A stretch of 64,000 nt of DNA from Gammaproteobacteria bacterium. Lineage in GTDB: Bacteria; Pseudomonadota; Gammaproteobacteria; Eutrophobiales; Eutrophobiaceae. The notes below the pieces were generated by a model. That model was given only the letters and a program-made list of their open reading frames with translations. It was not told the origin of the DNA and ran no database searches. The stretch covers positions 1,178,464 to 1,242,463 of the forward strand of contig SCUJ01000006.1 of the NCBI GenBank assembly GCA_004297165.1. Direction: 5' to 3'. Position 1 is the first letter of the stretch. Every line of letters starts with the position of its first letter. Below, in pieces: positions 40,466-47,806 of this stretch. Both the position numbers and the translations under genes were made by a program.

Positions 40466-41243
40466 ATGCCCGCCGTATGAGGTCTACGCCATCCGCTACG
40501 CGACGGTGGAGCGACGGATGGAGGAAAACTTTATTGGCGGCGACCCGCATGCGGGCGGGATGACGATGGATTATTTCATCTGGGTGGCGCGCAATTCACA
40601 GCGCTGTTTCGTCATCGACACCGGTTTCAACAAGCAGGCCGCGGCGCGGCGCGGCCGGACATTTCTGCGTTCGCCAGTGGAGGGTTTGCGGCTGCTCGGG
40701 ATCGAGGCGGCTGCTGTCGAGGAGGTGATCATCACCCACCTGCATTACGACCACGTCGGCAATTTCGATCTCTTTCCGCGCGCGCGTTTTCATCTACAGG
40801 AGCGGGAGATGGCATTCGCCACCGGCCGGCACATGGGATCGCCGTTTTTCTCCAGGGCCTACGAGCCGGACGAGATCGCAGCAATGGTGAAATTCGTACA
40901 TGCGGGACGGGTGGATTTTCACGACGGCGATGCCACGCTGGTTGAGGGGGTCTCCGTGCACCTGATCGGCGGCCATACCCATGGGTTGCAGGTTGTTCGA
41001 ATTTGGACCCGGAACGGGTGGCTGACGCTCGCCTCGGATGCGAGCCACTTTCGCCAGAATCTGGAAGAAGGCCGCCCTTTCCCCATCGTGTTCGACGTAG
41101 GGGCGATGTTCGACGGCTGGCGGCGGTTAAAATCGCTGGTCGATGACCCGCATAAAATCATACCCGGTCATGATCCCTCTGTGATGCAGGACTTTCCCGC
41201 GCCGGCGCCAGAAATGGCGGGATTCGTGGCAAGGCTGGATTAA
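40455..41243 (+). CDS. MBL fold metallo-hydrolase, acyl-homoserine-lactonase-like
   Basis: A 262-residue metallo-beta-lactamase-fold protein with H95-L-H97-Y-D99-H100, then GGHTHGLQV and SDASHF as further metal ligands. The layout resembles AiiA-type N-acyl homoserine lactonases and relatives acting on other lactones. The last gene of the CMD-HIBADH-MBL run; a hairpin follows 8 bp after the stop. With a CMD-family and hydroxyacid dehydrogenase neighbour, hydrolysis of a catabolic lactone is as likely as quorum quenching. Confidence 0.87.
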   Translation: MAPECPPYEVYAIRYATVERRMEENFIGGDPHAGGMTMDYFIWVARNSQRCFVIDTGFNKQAAARRGRTFLRSPVEGLRLLGIEAAAVEEVIITHLHYDHVGNFDLFPRARFHLQEREMAFATGRHMGSPFFSRAYEPDEIAAMVKFVHAGRVDFHDGDATLVEGVSVHLIGGHTHGLQVVRIWTRNGWLTLASDASHFRQNLEEGRPFPIVFDVGAMFDGWRRLKSLVDDPHKIIPGHDPSVMQDFPAPAPEMAGFVARLD

Positions 41244-41250
41244 AAAAAAA

Positions 41251-41281
41251 CGGCCGGGGAGATTATACTTCTCCGCGGCCG
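41251..41281. terminator. Hairpin terminator between convergent operons
   Basis: CGGCCG at 41251-41256 pairs with 41276-41281, extended by GGAGA pairing with TCTCC around a short AT loop. A run of nine A at 41242-41250 precedes it, giving a U tract for minus-strand transcripts; a T-tract is not present on the plus side. It therefore ends the tlpA operon, and the hairpin probably also stops the plus-strand MBL operon. Confidence 0.75.
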
Positions 41282-41323
41282 TCGCGTTTGCCGCCCGATT
41301 CCTGACAGTGTCGGGCGATGCTA

Positions 41324-41842
41324 TTAGTTGATCAAGGCCTTCACATCCTGTTCGAATTCCTCATAGGTCAACGGTTTCTTGTGCATCTTTATGACCTTGC
41401 CGGTCTTGTCGTAGATCATGGTCATCGGCATCTCGCCCCACCACTTCTCGTCGAAGTCGGCATAGAACTCTTCCTCGGTAGATGCGGCGCGATACACCGG
41501 GAAACGCGGTTTGTGCTCGGCAAGAAACTCGGCGATGTCCTCCACTTCCTCCGGTTCATTCATGGAGACCGCGATGACCTGCAAACCCTGTGATTCATAT
41601 GTGTCGTAGAGCTTGATGATATCCGGGAATTCCTTGATGCAGGGGGGGCACCAGGTTGCCCAGAAGTTGAGGACCACCACCTTGCCTTCCTGTTCGCCTA
41701 CGACCGCCTTGATCTGATCGGAATCGAGCGCCTTCACCCCGGCGGCCTCTGCCGCGATTAGCGGCGGCGAGGCAAACATGACCAGAAGAAGCGCCAGAAT
41801 TGCGTTCAGACTCGTTTTACTCATGCTCTTCATTTCGGCCAT
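41324..41842 (-). CDS. TlpA-family thiol-disulfide oxidoreductase, exported
   Basis: Periplasmic thioredoxin-fold protein, about 172 residues. A hydrophobic signal segment is at residues 10-25 (LNAILALLLVMFA) and the redox motif C65-P-P-C68 in FWATWCPPC. The ATG at 41842 was chosen for its nearby AGG; later in-frame ATGs exist. A conserved Pro opposite the motif lies in EMPMTMIYDKTG. It probably reduces disulfides or selenenyl-sulfides in the cell envelope. Last gene of a rhodanese/CxxC/TlpA cluster below the UGSC selenoprotein. Confidence 0.88.
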   Translation of the reverse strand: MAEMKSMSKTSLNAILALLLVMFASPPLIAAEAAGVKALDSDQIKAVVGEQEGKVVVLNFWATWCPPCIKEFPDIIKLYDTYESQGLQVIAVSMNEPEEVEDIAEFLAEHKPRFPVYRAASTEEEFYADFDEKWWGEMPMTMIYDKTGKVIKMHKKPLTYEEFEQDVKALIN

Positions 41843-41852
41843 CACCTGTTCT

Positions 41853-42410
41853 CTACTTTTGTGCAAGGATCTGTTGCGTGGCGCTTTCCACCATGCCGAA
41901 GCTGGTCGAATCGATACCCGTCAGGTTCGTTTTCACGACCCGGTCAAGGTTGACCAGGAAGGTGTTTTTCACCGTGGGGTCCAGCTTGTACATGCGGACG
42001 GCCACATCCTTCTGACCTTTGCGCAAGACCACCAGCGGGATCTCGATCCCCTTGCTCTGCTTGAGTTCCTCGAGCCAGGGTTTTGCGTCCATGCCGGCCA
42101 CCACGACCGCAACCGCCTTGAACTTGCGATCCTTGTTTGCCTTGTACAGGGCATCAAGTTTCGCGATCAGTTCCGCGGTCTCGTCGTTGGCCTCCTGGAA
42201 GAAGCCGATGACATTCGGGTCGTTCTGGAACTCGCAGACATAGCAGATGCGCTTGCCCGCATACGCGCCAGTGACATCGAACACCGCGAAGGACAAGGTC
42301 GATTCTCCAACGGCCAGTCCCGACTTGACGGTTTCAACGGCGCCTGCTGCAGCCGCTGCGCTCAACAATCCGGCAAAAGCAAGGGTAAATATTACCTTGG
42401 AAAGTCTCAT
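41853..42410 (-). CDS. Exported thioredoxin-like protein with CxxC
   Basis: A 185-residue protein with a signal peptide (residues 6-23) and a C56-Y-V-C59 motif shortly after a strand, inside a thioredoxin-like fold (helix after the motif, beta strands AVAVVVAGMD and IPLVVLRK, C-terminal helix). It resembles redoxin-domain proteins of unknown role found in planctomycetes and proteobacteria. The start directly abuts the rhodanese stop, and TlpA follows 10 bp after. Possibly a partner of the rhodanese and the selenoprotein in a periplasmic redox chain; this is inference. Confidence 0.65.
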   Translation of the reverse strand: MRLSKVIFTLAFAGLLSAAAAAGAVETVKSGLAVGESTLSFAVFDVTGAYAGKRICYVCEFQNDPNVIGFFQEANDETAELIAKLDALYKANKDRKFKAVAVVVAGMDAKPWLEELKQSKGIEIPLVVLRKGQKDVAVRMYKLDPTVKNTFLVNLDRVVKTNLTGIDSTSFGMVESATQQILAQK

Positions 42411-42884
42411 CTAGGCGTCCTCCTCACTGTCGGTTGACTCGATCGGATAACCCAGTTCTTCCCACTTGAACCAGCCGCCGCGCAGGATCTTGGTGTTGAA
42501 ATAACCGAACATCCGCAGCTTCTTCGCCATGTCGATGGCATCCGCGTCATCGCCGGTGCAAGGGCAATACAACACCAGCGTCTTGTTGCGCGGCAGTGCG
42601 ATGGGCGGAGTCACATTGGCCACCCAGGGGAAGCTGATCGCCCCCTGGACATGCTCTTCCTCCCACTGCAATGCCGGCGCGGTATCGACGATGACGATGT
42701 CCTGGGATTTATCCTTGATGAGTTGCAGGAGTTCATCGGGTTCCATGAAATTCGGCTCATACGCAGCGCCGCCGGAAAGTTCCGCCTCGATGAATTCCTC
42801 CTGGCTGTAGCTGGCCGTCGCGAGCAGCAAGGCGGCCAGCCCCATAAGGAAGGAAGTCAGATATTTTCTGGTGATAGTGTTCAT
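42411..42884 (-). CDS. Exported rhodanese-like protein
   Basis: Single rhodanese domain of 157 residues behind a signal peptide (hydrophobic residues 10-24). The active-site loop reads C107-P-C109-T-G-D, with the sulfur-accepting cysteine C107 after a strand LVLY as in rhodaneses. A second Cys two residues on is unusual and could make a vicinal redox pair. It should carry or transfer sulfane sulfur (or selenium) in the periplasm. Lies 114 bp after the selenoprotein and is fused end to end with the CxxC protein gene. Confidence 0.85.
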   Translation of the reverse strand: MNTITRKYLTSFLMGLAALLLATASYSQEEFIEAELSGGAAYEPNFMEPDELLQLIKDKSQDIVIVDTAPALQWEEEHVQGAISFPWVANVTPPIALPRNKTLVLYCPCTGDDADAIDMAKKLRMFGYFNTKILRGGWFKWEELGYPIESTDSEEDA

Positions 42885-42998
42885 TACCGCTAACCTCGCT
42901 TGTTGATTAATCTAGTTGCTTTGACTCATCCACCTTCAAGTAGTGCGGTGGAATTTCGCATTATCACCAGTCCATATCGTTTGCCCAAACATCATCGT

Positions 42999-44867
42999 TT
43001 AATGTTTGGCCGCCAGGCCATCCTGAGACGAGGTCCTGCCCGCCTGCGTCAGGGTGGCGCCGCTGATCGGCTTGGAGATATGGGACTCCGGCTTGTATAT
43101 CCCGTTCCGATACGACGACATGGTGATGGTGTAACCCGGAATGCCGCCCGCAACCATAAAGTGCGCATCGGTCGGCCGCAACAGACCAGGGACCTTGCCG
43201 CCGGGTTTCAGGCCGGCCTCGAAGGCCTCCACCCGATCCGCAGGGATGTAACCCGACTTGATGGCGCGCTGCACGGAGGCGATCTCCGCCGGATGCAGGT
43301 TCTCGAAGGCGACGCTGGTCTGGTCATCGATGTAGGCTTGCAGGGATTCCCTGGTATAGCCGAGTCGACTGTTCAACTCCTGGGCGACCTCAGGGTTGAA
43401 GATGATGAAGAACTTGCGATGCGAGCTGCCGAAACCGCTTATCGGGCCGTTCGGCGTTTCCCGGACGCCGCCGCGCCCGCTCTTGATGTCATCGATGATG
43501 CTTTGCAGGACATTCTCCGGCGGGACCAGCGCCACCGCGCCGCCGCCATAGATCTTCGTGCCGCCCATCTGACCGTAACCGCCGGTTACCGAGATGGTCA
43601 CGATGCTGTCGCTCTCGGCATAACCCTCGCTTACGCGGTAGGAGGTCCAGGGACTCTGCGCCTGGTTTTCCGCGAAGGTCGGGAAGGCATGCGCGCCGGG
43701 ACGTCCCACCAGGGCCATGTCATTTGCCGCCGGCCAGGTATGACCCAGGTTGATCATGGCCATACGCGCGGCGCGGCCGATGGTGCTGTTGGCGCGGTTG
43801 CCGAAACTGAAAAGACCCAGCCCGGAATTCATGCCGATCTCGTCCGCGATCGGACCGCTCACGCCGATAACCAGATTGAAGGAACCTGTGGAGGTTGCGA
43901 AATGCAGCTCGTCGAATACAGGATCCGCCAGGGCATCGACAATGGCAAGTATCACGGGCAGATACTCCGGCTTGGCGCCGGCCATCACCGCGTTGATCGC
44001 CACTTTTTCCACGGTGGCCATGCCGTTACGCGGCGAGACTGGACCGATTTCCTCTTCCGGCGAACGTGTGGTTCCGCTCAACATCCACTTCACGCGCTCC
44101 GGCGTTGGCGCCACGATGGGCAGACCGTCCGTCCATTGGCTGGAGAGGAACTGATCGTTGACGTTCTCCAACGCCGCCTCCAGCGATTCGCCGGTTATCT
44201 TGATCGTGCCACGTGATTCCGTTTTCCGGTTCGGATTTTTTTCTTCGGCGGTGACCGGCTTGGTCAGCTTGGCAATCGCCTCTTCAAAATACTCTTTTGC
44301 CACTGGCGCGGCGCGTTCCTTGCTGATGCGCTCGCGGTAATACAGATCCGCGGCGACCGCGACGATCCGCATGTTCGGCACGCCATTGTCCTCGGCGGAC
44401 AGGTGCGCGTTTTCGTTAAACTGTGATGTCGTGAAGTAAACTGTCGGCATCCCCAACTTTTCCAATCTTGCTGTTCCGGCGCCGCCGGCCCAAGTACAAG
44501 ACCCTCAATCCCCGACACCGTAGAGTACGGTATCCACCTCTTTCACGATTTGCGCGGCGCGCTCATCGCCCAGATCGAACGGTCCCTGGTAGCGTTTCGT
44601 CTTGGTATTCGGGTAGCGTTCATGCATCAAGGCCTCGATCCCATCCCAGAAATTGTCGCCGCCGGCCTTGCCAATCCAGTAGATGCCCACTGTCTTTCCA
44701 TCCAGATCGCCCACGCGTTCGGATGGGGCGTTAAACGGCGGAGGCGGAATGATGCCCCGCGGATTCAACACCTCTAGCGTCACAGAATCCTTCCCGCCAG
44801 CCGCAAAGGCCAGCAACCCGGGCAGCAGCAATACCCCCACCGCCATGCCTTGTATCAGTTTCTTCAT
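42999..44867 (-). CDS. UGSC-family selenoprotein with in-frame TGA (Sec) and large C-terminal domain
   Basis: One gene read through a TGA at 44505-44507, translated as selenocysteine 121; 622 residues in all. An upstream GGGAG supports the ATG at 44867. Signal peptide at 1-22. Residues 60-210 match the UGSC family: GKTVGIYWIGK, then Val-Leu-Tyr-Gly-Val-Gly-Asp followed by U121-G-S-C124-T and LEKLGMPTVYFTT. The frame after the TGA is open to 42999 without another stop. Residues about 225-400 form a second conserved domain: DGLPIVAPTPERV, NGMATVEKVAINAVMAGAKPEYLP, and GMNSGLG with a following Asn-Arg-Ala-Asn. That second domain is, as far as I recall, common near or on UGSC proteins. Likely a periplasmic redox enzyme; its reaction is unknown. 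A standard caller would give two genes (44867-44505 and about 44465-42999). Confidence 0.87.
44467..44507 (-). promoter_or_regulatory. Candidate bacterial SECIS downstream of the UGA
   Basis: On the minus strand, after the UGA at 44507-44505, the RNA can form a stem CCGGC (44488-44484) with GCCGG (44480-44476) and a GGC loop starting 22 nt after the UGA. An outer CUUG (44500-44497) pairs with CAAG (44470-44467). The position (within 16-37 nt), a G in the first loop positions and the coding-region location match the bacterial SECIS consensus that recruits SelB. Folded by eye only. Confidence 0.7.
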
Positions 44868-45098
44868 GCTCGACTCCCGATTCACATATTAAGGATTATT
44901 GGTGGGTCGTTAGGGACCCCTGAACCTGAAAGTAACCTTGTTTACTACCTGCCACAGATACATATCGATTGAATAGTTATCGCACGGAATTATTCATCAA
45001 ATCGACCTTTCGATCCAGCAAGGACTTTTCGGAATTAAGGATTTATTGAGGAATCCCCCGATGAGTTGAGGATTCGTCGACCCTTTCCGATGGCCCTA
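44868..45098. other. Upstream region of the selenoprotein operon
   Basis: About 230 bp between the selenoprotein start and the terminator of the hydroxylase gene. AT-richer than its surroundings and without an open frame I can support. It should contain the minus-strand promoter of the redox operon. A sequence TTAG-GGACCCCTGAAC at 44910-44925 faintly resembles a MITE end. Confidence 0.4.
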
Positions 45099-45132
45099 AA
45101 TAATAAACCCCGGCAAGCCGGGGTTTATTATT
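45099..45132. terminator. Perfect 16-bp hairpin, bidirectional terminator
   Basis: Left arm 45099-45114 and right arm 45117-45132 are exact complements (A/T-rich outer 9 bp, then CCCCGGC/GCCGGGG) with an AA loop. The A- and T-rich outer stem gives U tracts on either strand. It lies 17 bp beyond the stop of the molybdenum hydroxylase gene and ends its minus-strand transcript before the selenoprotein operon. Confidence 0.88.
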
Positions 45133-45149
45133 GGAGATAACCTCTATGT

Positions 45150-47600
45150 CTAATTCGAGTTTATGCGCATGTGCTTGTAGAGATCCGGCTGGCCGGCCAG
45201 GGTGTTGATAATCATGTCACGGGTCACCGGCGCCCGATTGAGGTAATGACCGCCAAGCGCATCGGCAATCGCGGACAGCAGCGCCGAGGCTGCAGCGCCC
45301 ACGGGCGGTTCGCCGGTTCCTTTGATTCCCAAGGGATTATCCTTATCGGGCAGGTTCACTGCGTCCACATCCATGTTTTTCGGGGCATCCATGGAACCCG
45401 GCGGTTTGGACTGGTACAGCGAAGCGCTACCGGTTAAACCGTTCTGCGGGTCGTAAACTGTCCGCTCCAGGGACGCCATGCCTATACCCAACAACGCCCC
45501 ACCCTTAATCTGGGTCGTAAGCCCCATGGGATGGATGATGGTGCCGCAATCCTGAATCCCGACATAGTCCTGGATTTCGTAGTGGCCGGTTTCCGTATCC
45601 AGTTCAATCTTCATGAAGGCTATGCCGATGCCCGCTGGCGTACCGGTACGCGGGAGGGTATCCCTCGCCACGCCGACAAGCCCGGTCCCGGCGATGCCCT
45701 GTACCGCGGCCATGGTCTCGGCATTGATCTTGGTCTGCTCATTGCCTGTATCGGGCACTTCTACGCCGCTGAACTTACCGCCGAGTTCGATGGCGCGCTG
45801 GGCTGCCTGCGCGTAAGTCAGGGATTTTGCCGGATCGGCCTTGGCGAAAACCTTTTCGTCGCCGATATCGTAATCATCAGCCGTTCCCCCGAGGTCCGTG
45901 ACGGCAATCTCCTTGAGTTTGGCGATCATGTCCTGCGCCGCGACATAATTGGTGCGGGTCATGGTATTGGAGGTATTGCTGCCGCCTTGCGCCATGTTCC
46001 AGGGTAGGTGCTTGCGACTGTCACCGCGCTCGATGACGCAGTTTTCCCACTTTACCTTGAGGACTTCCGCAGCGATCCGGGAGGTGCCGCTATGCGAGAA
46101 GGTCCCGAGGTTGCCGATACCGGTATGGATATGCAGGATGCCATCCGGCGTTATGCGGAGCAACCCATCCATACCGCTGAACCCGGCCGGATGAAAGGCC
46201 TGACCAACACCGACGCCAATCACCTTGCTGCCGTCACGCTTACCGCTCTGTTTGCTCTTTTCCGCCCAATTGAACTTTTCGGCGCCTTTCTCCAGGGCCT
46301 CTTTCTGATAGGCGCTGGAAAGGGGCATCTGTCTGCCGCCGATTTTAGAGTCATTGTTCGCGGCGTTGAGCTTGCGAATCGTCACCTGATCAATGCCCAA
46401 TTGACGCGCGGCCTTGCTGATGACGGGATCGACGCCCTCGACGATCTGGTTCTGACCAGGGCCCCGTTGCGCGCCTTTAGGCGTGGTATTGGTGGAGATT
46501 GAGATGCCCCGATAGCGCATGGCTTCGGGCTGGTATAACAGGCTCACGCCCTCCGCGGCGGAACTGTGCTCAGTGCTCCCCGCATAGGGTCCGTTTTCGG
46601 AGACGATGTACAGATCGGCGGCAACCACCCGTCCTTCCTTGCTGAAACCCATCTTGATGCGGCCCTGGAAGCCTGGCCGGGCATTGCCCAGGAAAAACTC
46701 TTCGGCGCGGTTCACACGCATCATCACCGGGCGGTTGACCTTTTTCGACATCAGTGCCGGCAATACCAGCAACGGATAGGAAACGATTTTTGAACCAAAA
46801 CCGCCACCGCAGTATTCGGCGATCAACACCACATCCTTCGATTCGATTGGTACGCCTGCGGCCGTCAGCGCCCCGGCGATCGCGGGCTTGACCATGCTCT
46901 GGCTCTGTGAGGAGGCATGTACAAATACCTTGCCGTTCTGCCAGTAGGCCATCCCGCTGCGCGGTTCCAGCGAGTGGGTGGCGTTGCTGTTGGTCACGAA
47001 GGACTCATCGAGGATCAGATGGGCCTTGGCAAATCCCGCTTCCAGGTCCCCGTAGGACCAGGTTGCGCCGTTTTCTTCTCCCATGGGCAACTTGTCATCG
47101 CCGGCATCCGCAAAGTCCTTGGCTTTCCATTTGACGCTTTTCAGTTCCGGCGGTTGACCGAAGGCGCCTGAGATCGTGTTGCCCGAGGTCTTGGCATTGG
47201 GGCCTCCGGGGTAGAGACTTTGCAAGGGATCGACCGTGAATGGCAATTCTTCAAATTCTATCTTGATCTTTTCGATGGCATCCTGCGCGGCCGTCTCAGA
47301 TTCCGCCGCCACCGCCAGGATAGGCTGCCCCACGAAATGCGGTTCGTTGGAGAGTATGGGATCCCTGGGCTCCGGCGTCGGAGGGAAATCATCCGCGGTA
47401 AGGATGCCGACCACACCGGGCATTTTAAGGGCCTCCGAGGTATCGAGAGTCTTTACCTTGGCGTGGGGAATGGGGCTAAGCATCAGGCAGCAATAAACCA
47501 TCCCATCGGCGCGGAAATCCTCGGCGTATTTGGCCTTGCCAGTGACCTTTGCCTCAACGTCATGCGGTATGAAATTCTTGCCAATATGCATGTATGCCAT
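45150..47600 (-). CDS. Molybdenum hydroxylase large subunit (xanthine dehydrogenase family)
   Basis: Molybdopterin-cytosine-dinucleotide-binding catalytic subunit of 816 residues. An N-terminal XdhB/CoxL-type hammerhead domain (KVTGKAKYAEDF, then VGILTADDFP) is followed by the Moco-binding domain with GGGFGSK, RGPGQNQ, and the catalytic Glu764 in GTGEPPVGA. The ATG at 47600 was chosen for its GGGGAG site. Such enzymes need a 2Fe-2S subunit and often an FAD subunit, none of which is adjacent. No signal or Tat motif, so cytoplasmic. Substrate unknown. A strong terminator follows, separating it from the selenoprotein operon. Confidence 0.88.
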   Translation of the reverse strand: MAYMHIGKNFIPHDVEAKVTGKAKYAEDFRADGMVYCCLMLSPIPHAKVKTLDTSEALKMPGVVGILTADDFPPTPEPRDPILSNEPHFVGQPILAVAAESETAAQDAIEKIKIEFEELPFTVDPLQSLYPGGPNAKTSGNTISGAFGQPPELKSVKWKAKDFADAGDDKLPMGEENGATWSYGDLEAGFAKAHLILDESFVTNSNATHSLEPRSGMAYWQNGKVFVHASSQSQSMVKPAIAGALTAAGVPIESKDVVLIAEYCGGGFGSKIVSYPLLVLPALMSKKVNRPVMMRVNRAEEFFLGNARPGFQGRIKMGFSKEGRVVAADLYIVSENGPYAGSTEHSSAAEGVSLLYQPEAMRYRGISISTNTTPKGAQRGPGQNQIVEGVDPVISKAARQLGIDQVTIRKLNAANNDSKIGGRQMPLSSAYQKEALEKGAEKFNWAEKSKQSGKRDGSKVIGVGVGQAFHPAGFSGMDGLLRITPDGILHIHTGIGNLGTFSHSGTSRIAAEVLKVKWENCVIERGDSRKHLPWNMAQGGSNTSNTMTRTNYVAAQDMIAKLKEIAVTDLGGTADDYDIGDEKVFAKADPAKSLTYAQAAQRAIELGGKFSGVEVPDTGNEQTKINAETMAAVQGIAGTGLVGVARDTLPRTGTPAGIGIAFMKIELDTETGHYEIQDYVGIQDCGTIIHPMGLTTQIKGGALLGIGMASLERTVYDPQNGLTGSASLYQSKPPGSMDAPKNMDVDAVNLPDKDNPLGIKGTGEPPVGAAASALLSAIADALGGHYLNRAPVTRDMIINTLAGQPDLYKHMRINSN

Positions 47601-47806
47601 GGTCGCTCCCCAGTGGTGTATCAATCCAGGCAAATGTACTAGATTTGCAGATTATTGCAAGCGTGTATGAAGGGCGATTTCTGGATCCGCGTCATCAGGG
47701 AACATATACTCGCATGCTGATAAAACCAGTATTCATCACGTGCGTCATTTATCATACCAACCTGAATCCGCACGTCCTGAATCCGACATTAATCAGGAGT
47801 ACCATA
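47601..47806. promoter_or_regulatory. Divergent promoter region of hydroxylase and oligoendopeptidase genes
   Basis: Interval of 206 bp between the divergent starts at 47600 and 47807, AT-richer than the genes. AGGAGT before 47807 is a good ribosome site. No operator or small gene was recognised. Confidence 0.35.

Noticed and set aside
44910-44925. Another MITE end (TTAG plus GGACCCCTGAAC)
   Set aside because: Only a short, imperfect match with no partner end or duplication nearby.
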